The notes beneath the pieces were generated by a model. It did no database searches, was not told where the DNA came from, and saw only the letters and a list, made by a program, of their open reading frames with translations. The position numbers were made by a program, and so were the translations under genes. This document shows positions 5,956-13,313 of a DNA stretch of 24,748 bases, piece after piece. The DNA is from JBBIRT01 sp037441725 (GTDB lineage Bacteria; Desulfobacterota; BSN033; UBA1163). Location of the stretch: NCBI GenBank assembly GCA_037441725.1, contig JBBIRT010000037.1:1-24748 (forward strand), read 5' to 3'. Each line of letters starts with the position of its first letter. Positions within the stretch are counted from its first letter, which is position 1.

Positions 5956-7680
5956 CTAAGGTGTTTTCTTCACTTTATCAAGAAGTTTTTTGGCCATCTC
6001 ATTATTGGGGTTGACAGAAAGGGATCGCTCAAGGTTCTCAATGCTCTGTTCCCTTTTCCCCTGTCTCGCTTGGACCATCCCAAGATTGAAGAGTGCCTCA
6101 TCAAGATAAGAGGGGGCTAATATCACCACACGGGTATACATCTCTTCAGCTTTTATATAATCTTTCTTAATGGCATAGAGATAACCGAGGTTAAATAAGG
6201 CATCTGTAAATTTTGGGTCTATTTCAACCACTTTTTGGTAGGCCTCGATCGCCTTGGGATGATCCTTCATCTTCATATAGGTGAGGCCCAATTGGAAGAG
6301 AGATTGGGTATCCAGGGGGGCTATCTGAATGGCCTTTTGCAAAATTATTTTGGCTTCCTCAGGATTTTTTTCTATTAACTCGGTGGCTCGGGCTCGCAAG
6401 GCCTGAACCTCTTCTTTGGGGGAAGGCTTCTTTCTTTCCTCTTTGGTTTCCACAGGAGAGGCCTTCCCTGAGGGAGCCTCCTCTTCGGGCTTAGATACAG
6501 AGGCCTGGGTAGATGTCGATGGGGCTTCCTTCTCCGATCCTTTCTCTAACTTTCCCTTAAACCAAAACGCTAATCCAACCACGATGGCAATCAAAATCAC
6601 AGCCAATGAGGCATAGAGAGGGAATCTCCTCTTTTGGACCTGAGGCGTTTTTTCAATGGTCTTGATAGGAGCTCTCGCTTCTCCCTCTGTCAGAGGGGGA
6701 TGTTCCTCCGAGATGGAGATCTCACGCATCCACAATTCTTCTTTGGCAATCTCCTCTTTAAAAAGTTCCTTCATGTATTGAGAGAGCCCTCGGGGAGTTG
6801 GCCTGAGAGAGAGTTGAAACATGCACTCCTCCAGGTCTGCAAGCATCTCACCACATGATTGATAACGGTCTTCAGGACTCTTCATCAGGGCCTTATTGAG
6901 AATATTATAAACCTTGATGGGAAGTCCGCTCCGAGCTACCTCAGGAGGTTCAAACTCTGCCCGACTGACCTTGGCCAGGATCTGTAACGTGTCTGACCCC
7001 ACGAACATTCGTTTGCCTGTAACCATTTCGTAAAGGAGAATGCCTGTGGAGAAGATATCAGAGCGATGATCAATAGGCTGACCCGACGCTTGTTCGGGTG
7101 ACATATAAGCGATCTTTCCTTTGATCATCCCATACTGGGTAATCGTGCTCTGACTGGCAGCTTTTGCAATTCCAAAATCAACAATCTTTACCTCTCCTTC
7201 GTAGGTGATAAAAATATTTTGTGGGCTGATATCCCGATGGATGATGTTTAAGGGTTTCCCTTGAAAATCCTTTAGGGTATGCGCATAATCGAGACCTGAA
7301 CAGATTTGCGTGGTAATATAGAGGGCATGCTCATTGCTGATCGGCAAACCCTTTTCCTGTGATTTACTGAAAATATGGCGAAGGTCCTTGCCAAGGAGAT
7401 ATTCCATGGCGATAAAATAGGCATCCTCCATGGTCCCAAAGTCATAGATTTGGACAATGTTCTGGTGATGAAGCAGGGCTGCAAGTTTAGCCTCATCAAT
7501 GAAAGAGGTGAGAAGTTCTTTCTCACCGGCGAGATGGGGAAGGATGGTCTTGATGGCGATGAGCTTCTCAAAACCTTGAATCCCTGTGATCTTTGCCCGA
7601 TAAAGCTGGGCCATCCCTCCAACGGCAAGTTTCTCCAGAAGCAAATATTTCCCAAAACGGGTAGGTTGGTATTCAGCCAT
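5956..7680 (-). CDS. Transmembrane Ser/Thr protein kinase with C-terminal TPRs
   Basis: 574 residues. The start at 7678-7680 (MAEYQPTRFGKYLL) is chosen because AAAGGAAG precedes it and because the longer frame (to 7731) runs through a perfect promoter. The PknB-type Hanks kinase domain is intact: Gly-rich loop LAVGGMAQLY, ATP-binding Lys (AIK, residue 44), HRDISPQN with catalytic Asp150, DFG with Asp168, and the YMSPEQ P+1 segment. A juxtamembrane region leads to one TM helix (about 354-374), a charged Glu/Lys/Pro linker, and three to four TPRs (about 425-573; LGLTYMKMKDHPKAIEAYQ and so on) that should be extracytoplasmic. It probably senses an envelope protein and phosphorylates cytoplasmic targets. 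PpkA-type kinases control some T6SSs, but no FHA partner is visible here. It heads the LysM operon. Confidence 0.93.
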   Translation of the reverse strand: MAEYQPTRFGKYLLLEKLAVGGMAQLYRAKITGIQGFEKLIAIKTILPHLAGEKELLTSFIDEAKLAALLHHQNIVQIYDFGTMEDAYFIAMEYLLGKDLRHIFSKSQEKGLPISNEHALYITTQICSGLDYAHTLKDFQGKPLNIIHRDISPQNIFITYEGEVKIVDFGIAKAASQSTITQYGMIKGKIAYMSPEQASGQPIDHRSDIFSTGILLYEMVTGKRMFVGSDTLQILAKVSRAEFEPPEVARSGLPIKVYNILNKALMKSPEDRYQSCGEMLADLEECMFQLSLRPTPRGLSQYMKELFKEEIAKEELWMREISISEEHPPLTEGEARAPIKTIEKTPQVQKRRFPLYASLAVILIAIVVGLAFWFKGKLEKGSEKEAPSTSTQASVSKPEEEAPSGKASPVETKEERKKPSPKEEVQALRARATELIEKNPEEAKIILQKAIQIAPLDTQSLFQLGLTYMKMKDHPKAIEAYQKVVEIDPKFTDALFNLGYLYAIKKDYIKAEEMYTRVVILAPSYLDEALFNLGMVQARQGKREQSIENLERSLSVNPNNEMAKKLLDKVKKTP

Positions 7681-7702
7681 GAGTTGATCTTCCTTTGATC
7701 GG

Positions 7703-7731
7703 ATTATATTCAATATCGATGACCCTGTCAA
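7703..7731 (-). promoter_or_regulatory. Perfect-consensus sigma70 promoter of the kinase operon
   Basis: On the minus strand: -35 TTGACA (7726-7731), exactly 17 nt, -10 TATAAT (7703-7708). All twelve consensus bases match with optimal spacing. Transcription would start near 7696, leaving a leader of about 16 nt that contains the AAAGGAAG ribosome-binding site for the ATG at 7680. It lies in the 71-bp gap after the 259-aa gene. Confidence 0.85.
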
Positions 7732-7751
7732 ATAAACCTTTACTTAGGTCC

Positions 7752-8531
7752 TCATTTCAACTTCAAGACATAAACCTCTGCTTCCTCTCGGGTTGAATAG
7801 GGGCCAAAGAGAAAGGAGTCTGGAAACCCCTCGATCTTTACAAAATAAGAGGTCTCAGGATTTATAGGGTTCTGAGCCGCCCATGCGGTATATTCTTTTT
7901 CACCCAAATTTATTTTTATCCCCTTTAAGGGATAATGGAGCACCGATTGACTTGGAAGGCTTCCCTTGGGACCAACGGCATGAAAGGTAATCTCTCCTCC
8001 TGCCACTCCAAACATGGCCCCTGGCCAGGATTCTGTAGAGGGGCCCACCTCAATCCATTGCCCAATCTGAGGGTTTCCATAAGTATCAATTCGATAATCG
8101 GATGAGATGGATTTTAGGGGAGTGTTGACCTTTACCACCAATTTGGCAGCCATACTGGGATCAGAGAGGGATAAGAAATCAACCCCCTTCAGAGGAGTCG
8201 GAAGGGTGTCAGGGGGAGGACCTTCCCCTTCCGTAAGAAGAATGACAAAAGGAAAAGATATCCCCCTTTTTGTCTGAACTGTTAGGCTAAGAAGGGATAG
8301 GCCGTACCGAAGTGAGGGTTTTTGGAGGTTTTCTTGAGTAGCCAAAATCAACCAGAGCATCACCTCAGGCTTAATCAGTTCATCCCTTGGTTTTGCCCAG
8401 GCCATCTTTTCAAGATCATCCTCCCAAAAATGTCCTTTCACCTCGAGTCCATAGGTTCTAAGCTGAGAAATAAGATTTTTGACCACATCTTCTGAAGTAA
8501 ACAGAGAGGTTAACCATACCGTTTTCATCAT
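7752..8531 (-). CDS. Hypothetical protein, possible Rossmann/TIR-like N-domain
   Basis: 259 residues; not recognised. No signal peptide. The first half (about 1-100) alternates strands and helices: 'KTVWLTSLF', a helix 'EDVVKNLISQLRTYGLEVK', 'VMLWLILATQENL', and 'SFPFVILLTEG'. This layout is loosely like a flavodoxin or TIR-type fold, but I see no decisive catalytic motif. The second half is rich in beta strands and Gly/Pro (about 145-225). The end (YFVKIEGFPDSFLFGPYSTREEAEVYVLKL) is loosely reminiscent of a SPOR repeat, which binds denuded peptidoglycan, but a cytoplasmic location would contradict that. Two ATGs (8529-8531, 8526-8528) share the AAGGAT site. It lies 19 nt after a YkgJ-type gene, at the end of the methyltransferase-to-hypothetical block. 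Confidence 0.75.
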   Translation of the reverse strand: MMKTVWLTSLFTSEDVVKNLISQLRTYGLEVKGHFWEDDLEKMAWAKPRDELIKPEVMLWLILATQENLQKPSLRYGLSLLSLTVQTKRGISFPFVILLTEGEGPPPDTLPTPLKGVDFLSLSDPSMAAKLVVKVNTPLKSISSDYRIDTYGNPQIGQWIEVGPSTESWPGAMFGVAGGEITFHAVGPKGSLPSQSVLHYPLKGIKINLGEKEYTAWAAQNPINPETSYFVKIEGFPDSFLFGPYSTREEAEVYVLKLK

Positions 8532-8550
8532 CTTATCCTTTCTTTTAGGC

Positions 8551-9327
8551 TTAGGGTTTTATTTTTTCATCAGGGCGCTCAAGTCCAACGCCTGTGGCAT
8601 ATTCCATCATCCTTTCAAAGAGCCAAATCCCTGGCCACCTCTTTTGCCCGATCCCTTCGTTTTCCATCGCCCATTCCAGAGCAAGGGACATAGGGACAAG
8701 CATGGGATCCATTTGACAGAGTTCAGCTGCCAATCGGGCTGTAGCGGTGGTCATGCTTCTGGAAATCTTAATTTTTCGTATCCCTTTCTTAAAAGGATCA
8801 GCACACCATTCAGAGGGAGAAATAATATTATATTCCCGGCAAGCAAAGGGCCTGATGGGATAGATACTGCAGGATCCTTTCTCAAGAAAAGGACAAGGTA
8901 ATCCCATCTGAAAATATTCATAGGCAAGGACCTGATGTTCATGGGTACTCTCGATATTTCTAATCTTTTCAGTGAGTCCTTTTCCATCCATCACTTCTTT
9001 TATGGCCTGAAAACGGGTTTGGATCTGGGTTTGATGTTCAGAAGGTAAAGTATGGATAAAGTCCAAAAGAAAGAAAGCTTCAGGAGGAGAGAGGGGAACA
9101 AGCTGGCAACAACAGATGCCATGGTTACAGCCTTGATGGCAAGAGATCGTTTCTCCGTGACTCCTTTCCCTTTCAATGGCCAACCTCACTACACCGTCAC
9201 AGAGCATCTGCATGGGAGCAATAAGCTCTGTCATCTTCATTGGAATGTTTGGAATCCTGACCTTTGCAGGAGGGAGTCTTCCATCTGGTGTCTCAATGGC
9301 AATGGTGATTAATTTTATCTCATTCAT
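8551..9327 (-). CDS. YkgJ-family cysteine-cluster protein (longer form)
   Basis: 258 residues, cytoplasmic. It has the CxxxCxxxxCC-type cluster of PF03692 (C63, C67, C72-C74 in SCHQGCNHGICCC). The second half of the site follows as C145 (GLPCPFL), C153 (GSCSIY), the hallmark YPIRPFACREY with C163, and C175. These conserved Cys are thought to bind Zn or an Fe-S cluster; flagellin lysine methylase FliB carries a related cluster, but biochemical roles of most members are unknown. An N-terminal extension of about 60 residues precedes the cluster. The start is preceded by GGAATAAG. It follows a second, shorter YkgJ-type gene across a 53-bp gap that contains a hairpin repeat. Confidence 0.87.
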   Translation of the reverse strand: MNEIKLITIAIETPDGRLPPAKVRIPNIPMKMTELIAPMQMLCDGVVRLAIERERSHGETISCHQGCNHGICCCQLVPLSPPEAFFLLDFIHTLPSEHQTQIQTRFQAIKEVMDGKGLTEKIRNIESTHEHQVLAYEYFQMGLPCPFLEKGSCSIYPIRPFACREYNIISPSEWCADPFKKGIRKIKISRSMTTATARLAAELCQMDPMLVPMSLALEWAMENEGIGQKRWPGIWLFERMMEYATGVGLERPDEKIKP

Positions 9328-9338
9328 TCTTATTCCAT

Positions 9339-9371
9339 AACCCCTCCCCTGATTTAAGGGGGGATGAGGTT
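9339..9371. repeat. Intergenic C/G-rich hairpin element
   Basis: aaccCCTcCCCT ... AGGGGggatGAGGtt forms an imperfect hairpin whose core cccct-gattta-agggg is perfect. It fills most of the 53-bp gap between the two YkgJ-type genes. Lacking a T-run on either strand, it is a poor terminator candidate. It shares the C-rich/G-rich arm style of the hairpins at 3692-3720 and 4631-4649. Confidence 0.5.
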
Positions 9372-9380
9372 GGGCTAAGT

Positions 9381-10046
9381 TTAATAGGGTTTGGGTCTAT
9401 GCCCCCCATGATAAAAAAAGTCTAATAAGTTTTCGACTTCCCTCTTCCTGCCGATGGGAAGGGTTCTCAGTTTATGAAGAAATTTCTCCTCAGAGAGGGT
9501 GAGGATGAGAGGGGAGGGACGATGAACATCAATCCCATTAAGAAAGGAAGGTGGGTTCAGGTGATAATGGGGTTTTAATTGGGTCCAGACGTTGGGATGA
9601 TCCTCTTTTAATCTTTTAATCTCCTCAAGGGTCCAGAGATGGCCCTTCCCAATCCCAGGACACCAGAAGGTCCCCTCTTCAGAGACAAAATTTTCTTGCC
9701 ACTGCCCATTCTCAAGGTCGAAATGATTCCAAGGAAAGACATGACAGATATCGGTTCGTGGGGAATCATAGATCACGCAGATCCTGTCCTTGCAAAAGAT
9801 ACATCCTGTCAAAGGATCATTGGCCCGATTGGTTTTAAAGGCTATCGCATAGAGATCCTTTTCAGGATCATAAATCTCCTGGAGGTAGCGAAGGGCAAAG
9901 GCACACTCGGAGAGATGGAGATATTGAGCAAGCTTTTGAATCTCTTCAAGGCTGGGATAGATGAGCACTTTCTGATTGCAGCAATACCCACACCTTTGAC
10001 ATTCGAATCGACGTTCCTGAAGGGCCTTTTTTTTGGCTTCGTTCAT
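9381..10046 (-). CDS. YkgJ-family cysteine-cluster protein (shorter form)
   Basis: 221 residues. The cluster is at the very N-terminus: FECQRCGYCCNQ gives C16, C19, C22 and C23, the CxxCxxCC form of PF03692. Further Cys follow at C82, C85 and C90 (GCIFCKDRICVIYDSPRTDIC) and C101, with the family's Y-x-x-[RS]P-x-x-C layout. This is the canonical putative metal or Fe-S site, while the neighbouring gene carries a variant with three successive Cys. No signal or TM. The ribosome-binding site is weak. It lies 25 nt after the DUF922-like gene, hence probably translated from the same message. Function unknown. Confidence 0.87.
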   Translation of the reverse strand: MNEAKKKALQERRFECQRCGYCCNQKVLIYPSLEEIQKLAQYLHLSECAFALRYLQEIYDPEKDLYAIAFKTNRANDPLTGCIFCKDRICVIYDSPRTDICHVFPWNHFDLENGQWQENFVSEEGTFWCPGIGKGHLWTLEEIKRLKEDHPNVWTQLKPHYHLNPPSFLNGIDVHRPSPLILTLSEEKFLHKLRTLPIGRKREVENLLDFFYHGGHRPKPY

Positions 10047-10071
10047 TGGAGTCTTTCTATAAAATAGAGCG

Positions 10072-10692
10072 TCAGTGCCTGCTTCCTCTGGGTAGGGAGG
10101 TTCTCAGTTGAGCCCCTTGGTTTCTTCCATGCCGGGTACGGCGGTCATACTGGATGACCGATTCCTCTGTATCGTGGCGGAGCAGATTAAAGACCTCTCT
10201 CACCTGGGCCCTCAATTCTCTCTGGGCCGCCTCTTCTGCTTCTCGTGCGGAGGATCCCATTTGAGCGATTCTTAGGTTTTGAAACTGCTGTTGATATCTT
10301 TGGAGGACGGTCATCGCCTCACGGGCATGACCCCGTTCGTGAGTCCAGAGGCATTGCGTATAGCGTTGCCATTCAGACTGGATGGGCTGAGGAAGACTTC
10401 CCACATTGCTCCAGCGTGGGAACCGATAGACAAATCCATAACGGAGTGAACCCTGAGTGATGAGGGCAGTTGCGGTCCATCCCATGCCTTGGATTTGGGT
10501 GGCGCTTCCTGGAACAACTCCGGTCTGAAGATTCTGAAAGATGTCAGCCTGGATATCGATACTGGCCGCGTGGCTTCCATCCCCATCCCGATCACCCAGT
10601 TGAAGCATCCTCTGAAGGGCCTCCCGAAGCGACCCCGCTGTGAACGCATAGTAATTAGTTTGTTCTCCAAGGGAAACCAGACTGACCGCCAT
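10072..10692 (-). CDS. DUF922-like putative Zn-dependent protease
   Basis: 206 residues. Three landmarks fit DUF922: the start NYYAFTAGSLREALQRML (family: YY-x-[VF]-x-G-x-[ST]-xxEL), the metal motif LWTHERGHAREA with H118-E119-xx-H122, and the C-terminal YDRRTRHGRNQGA (family: YDxxTxHGxxQGA). HExxH is the Zn/catalytic signature of gluzincin-type metallopeptidases. Family members known to me usually carry an export signal; this one begins MAVSLVSLGEQ with none, so it is either cytoplasmic or exported by another route. AGAGGG supports the start. It lies between the methyltransferase gene and the YkgJ pair, all in one direction. A role as a secreted effector is possible from the nearby T6SS but not shown. 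Confidence 0.8.
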   Translation of the reverse strand: MAVSLVSLGEQTNYYAFTAGSLREALQRMLQLGDRDGDGSHAASIDIQADIFQNLQTGVVPGSATQIQGMGWTATALITQGSLRYGFVYRFPRWSNVGSLPQPIQSEWQRYTQCLWTHERGHAREAMTVLQRYQQQFQNLRIAQMGSSAREAEEAAQRELRAQVREVFNLLRHDTEESVIQYDRRTRHGRNQGAQLRTSLPRGSRH

Positions 10693-10770
10693 CTTATCAC
10701 CCTCTTATGATTCTTTTATAAAAAGACTTATTAAACCATAAACCCCTTAAAAAGATTTTTCCCCCTTTTG

Positions 10771-12354
10771 TTAAGCTATGAGCATGGCCGATAAACAAAG
10801 ATGGGCCAATGTCTGTTCCATTGCCCCCACTAAAATGTTTCGTATCTGTTCATCATCACTAAGGGGATGACCATTCTGATGGACAATAAGAGCACCCTGC
10901 TGCACCTGTTCTATAAGTTTTTGTAAAATCTCCTTTCGCTCTTTCATCCCATTCAACAACAGGATTAACTGTTTGCCAATCGCATCAAGATGGACTAATT
11001 CATGCCGCTGATTCGTAATAGGAAGATGATGGTTTGCTTGGTACATCACCAGGGGTGAAACCTTTGGTCGTTTTGGGACCTGTATGACAAACTCTGCCTG
11101 CCACGTATGGAGCTCTACAATATTAGCGACATAACAATGGAGTATGTCTTCGGCTAAGGCCTGCTGCTTCTCCTGATCCTCCTCATAGGGATGGTGATGA
11201 CCCAGAAACCGATTCGCTTCTCTAAACAGATGATCAAAGCGAATGGCCCTTGGCCAGTACCCTTTAAGGACCCGTAGGGCTGATTTTGTCAATGGAAAGT
11301 CAGTTTCAACCGTAGAGCCTGCAGAAGTTCGAAATATTTCTTTTCCCTCTGGGATGAAGTCTAACGATCCCCTTTCAGAACTGGTGTCGGAGGCAATGAA
11401 TAACCTCTTAACCTTTTCAGCGGTCAAGTCTCTCTTAAGAGGAATTTCGCGGTGGCAGAGTAAGGTTTGACGGAAAAGTCGGTTTCTTAAAAAATCCATA
11501 TATTGTTCCGCATGAATAATATCCGGACTAATCCTCTCAAGGGTTTCTGAGACCTCCTGAGGGAAATGACAGGTCAGCATGGTTGGAAATTCTGCCTCTG
11601 CAAGATATTGTAGCCCATGTCTTCCTATACGCTCAACAAATTGGTAAAAATAGATTGGAACATTCACCTCTTCAAGGTGGTCATGAAACAAGTACCAATC
11701 CTGGCTCTGTTGAATGAGACTCAGTTCATTTTGAAGTAAAAGATGATAGGCCGTATTCCCTGATGGGATGGAGCGGACAAGAAAGTCCATGAAGGCCCTG
11801 GCCTGTTCAATTCGCTCCCTTGTTTCTTTAAATTGATTGGCGTGATAAAGCATTATATGCCGAATCATTTCGCGTATATGCCACCCGGGGTAGGTATTGT
11901 ATGAGATATAGGCAATCCCTTGGGGAGCAAGATTCTTAGAGACGATCGATAGGATCTTCTCTTGAGTTTCATCTGAGACCCAGGAATAGACCCCATGGCA
12001 AATGATATAGTCGAACCCTCCCCAGGAGGAATCAATATCCATGAGATTCCCCTGTTTTATCTGAATATTTTTTAATCCGAGAGCTTCGATCATCTCCTGC
12101 CCTATCTCCACTTGACGAGAAGATAGATCTATCCCCACAAACTCACTATTCGGGAGGTGATAGGCCATGGGAATCAGATTTCCACCACTTGCGCAACCCA
12201 ATTCCAGAACCCGGCATTTCGTGATGGGAGTGGGCTCCATACCAAAGAGATAGCCCAGTGTTGCTAAACGATCAGGATGGCTTTGAGGATAAGGCCTGCT
12301 CTCATAGGGAATCTCATCATAGCTTGTTGAATGATCAAATTGACTCATTTCCAT
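10771..12354 (-). CDS. SAM-dependent methyltransferase with regulatory domain (PKMT-like)
   Basis: 527 residues, cytoplasmic. The class I methyltransferase fold occupies about 47-165: motif I VLELGCASGGNL (residues 49-60), motif II FVGIDLS with acidic D76, then FDYIICHGVYSWV and GIAYISYNTYPGWH, a string typical of proteins with a methyltransferase regulatory domain (PF10119). The remaining 350 residues are mostly helical and match the regulatory plus C-terminal layout of Rickettsia PKMT proteins, which methylate lysines on outer membrane protein B. A protein-lysine substrate is therefore a reasonable guess, not a demonstrated one. No Shine-Dalgarno is obvious before ATG 12352-12354 or the ATG at 12346-12348. 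First gene of the block down to 7752. Confidence 0.88.
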   Translation of the reverse strand: MEMSQFDHSTSYDEIPYESRPYPQSHPDRLATLGYLFGMEPTPITKCRVLELGCASGGNLIPMAYHLPNSEFVGIDLSSRQVEIGQEMIEALGLKNIQIKQGNLMDIDSSWGGFDYIICHGVYSWVSDETQEKILSIVSKNLAPQGIAYISYNTYPGWHIREMIRHIMLYHANQFKETRERIEQARAFMDFLVRSIPSGNTAYHLLLQNELSLIQQSQDWYLFHDHLEEVNVPIYFYQFVERIGRHGLQYLAEAEFPTMLTCHFPQEVSETLERISPDIIHAEQYMDFLRNRLFRQTLLCHREIPLKRDLTAEKVKRLFIASDTSSERGSLDFIPEGKEIFRTSAGSTVETDFPLTKSALRVLKGYWPRAIRFDHLFREANRFLGHHHPYEEDQEKQQALAEDILHCYVANIVELHTWQAEFVIQVPKRPKVSPLVMYQANHHLPITNQRHELVHLDAIGKQLILLLNGMKERKEILQKLIEQVQQGALIVHQNGHPLSDDEQIRNILVGAMEQTLAHLCLSAMLIA

Positions 12355-12363
12355 ACAGAATGT

Positions 12364-12391
12364 GTAATAAAAACTTGCTTAAACTGATCAA
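12364..12391 (-). promoter_or_regulatory. Possible promoter of the methyltransferase gene
   Basis: On the minus strand: TTGATC (12386-12391), 16 nt, TATTAC (12364-12369). Each hexamer matches 4 of 6 consensus bases. A start near 12357 would leave almost no leader before the ATG at 12354, which fits the missing ribosome-binding site. It overlaps the plus-strand candidate at 12375-12403; both are tentative. Confidence 0.3.
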
Positions 12392-12403
12392 TCATGATAT
12401 GAA
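12375..12403 (+). promoter_or_regulatory. Probable sigma70 promoter of the small membrane protein
   Basis: TTGCTT (12375-12380), 17 nt, TATGAA (12398-12403). Each hexamer matches 4 of 6 consensus bases and the spacing is optimal. It is the only place from which the lone plus-strand gene at 12446 could be expressed independently. Confidence 0.45.
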
Positions 12404-12445
12404 TGAACTAAAATCTCCACTCCTATTTGGGGAAAGGAATTCGAA

Positions 12446-12664
12446 ATGCGTTGGGTTCTCTTGATCATCGGAATCGGATTTCTATTTTGGGGAATATGGG
12501 ATTTTGTCACCGGTACCTCAACGAGTGGAGGGAGATGGAATCTTCCTTTACCTTACTCGGCTAAACAATTAGGTCCCCTCTTCTACTTTTTTGCTGTGAT
12601 CAAAATGATAGTAGGAGCCTATGCCATTTGGTTAACGCTCTATAACCTGATCAAAAAAACTTAA
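12446..12664 (+). CDS. Small two-helix inner membrane protein
   Basis: 72 residues and the only plus-strand gene I accept. Two hydrophobic helices are clear (about 2-20, VLLIIGIGFLFWGIWDFV, and about 45-66, LFYFFAVIKMIVGAYAIWL), joined by a short polar loop with TSTSGGRW. Both ends should face the cytoplasm given the C-terminal Lys pair. AAAGGAATTCGAA gives a good ribosome-binding site 8 nt before the ATG. No family is recognised. It is divergent from the methyltransferase gene and convergent with the HEAT-like gene (12-nt gap). Confidence 0.7.
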   Translation: MRWVLLIIGIGFLFWGIWDFVTGTSTSGGRWNLPLPYSAKQLGPLFYFFAVIKMIVGAYAIWLTLYNLIKKT

Positions 12665-12676
12665 TCCAATTCATAC

Positions 12677-13297
12677 TCATAAGGATTCGAGTCTCTTTCG
12701 AATCAATGAAGCAATGATTCCCCAGATCGTTCTTCCACCCAATCGGCGATCGAGCGCTTCATATCTTTGACAATCTTCCATATCACCATAAAGAGCGATC
12801 GATTGAGGAATGGCCTCTGCTAACTCATGGGAGAGGTTGTTAGACCCAAGGGCTTTTTCCCAATGCTCAATGGCCTGCTTCTTATCTTTAGGGATAAAGA
12901 ATCGGGCAATTTCATCCTGAACCTCTGGGTCTGGATCGTCCTGATGTTTTTTTAGCAACTCCTCCTGTAAGTCAGGATAATTATGTAACAGATAGTAGAT
13001 TGCACATCCACGATTTAGAGTTTTGGGATTAGCCAGAAGGTGTCCTGCCACTTTTTTTAAGGTCTCATAGGGCGGAGAATATTGAAGGAGGCGCCAGAGG
13101 ATTCGATACATAAGACCATCAAACTCACCAGGTCTCTTAGCCTCCTCAAGTTGAGCCTTATAAAGGGCTTCGGCTTCTTCAGGTGAAATTCTATACTCCC
13201 CTTTTCTAACCGAAATGATCAATGCAGAAAGTCTATCTCGACGTCGCCCTCTATCAGGTTCAGAAAGAATATGGAATAAAATTGTATTCTGAGTCAT
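12677..13297 (-). CDS. HEAT-like repeat protein, candidate immunity to the Rhs tip toxin
   Basis: 206 residues, soluble, no signal. It is mainly amphipathic helices in pairs; the clearest HEAT-type unit is about residues 95-130 (NRGCAIYYLLHNYPDLQEELLKKHQDDPDPEVQDEI). There is no enzyme motif. It begins only 16 nt after the stop of the Rhs gene, with GAGGA 5 nt before its ATG, so the two are almost certainly co-transcribed. In polymorphic toxin systems the gene directly after the toxin tip normally encodes the immunity protein, and HEAT/ankyrin-type repeats are common among immunity families. Binding to this Rhs tip is inference from position. Confidence 0.75.
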   Translation of the reverse strand: MTQNTILFHILSEPDRGRRRDRLSALIISVRKGEYRISPEEAEALYKAQLEEAKRPGEFDGLMYRILWRLLQYSPPYETLKKVAGHLLANPKTLNRGCAIYYLLHNYPDLQEELLKKHQDDPDPEVQDEIARFFIPKDKKQAIEHWEKALGSNNLSHELAEAIPQSIALYGDMEDCQRYEALDRRLGGRTIWGIIASLIRKRLESL

Positions 13298-13313
13298 TGA
13301 TTCCTCTTCTAAG

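Noticed and set aside
7681..7731. 17-residue N-terminal extension of the kinase
   Set aside because: It overlaps a perfect promoter, and the internal ATG at 7680 has a better ribosome-binding site and matches usual kinase starts.
9339..9371. Intergenic hairpin as a transcription terminator
   Set aside because: No T-run on either strand, and it is shared in style with hairpins inside coding sequence.
12684..12704. GATTCGA / TCGAATC 7-bp stem as a bidirectional terminator
   Set aside because: It lies inside the last codons of the HEAT-like gene; no T-run follows on the plus strand and the nearest T-run on the minus strand is more than 20 nt away.
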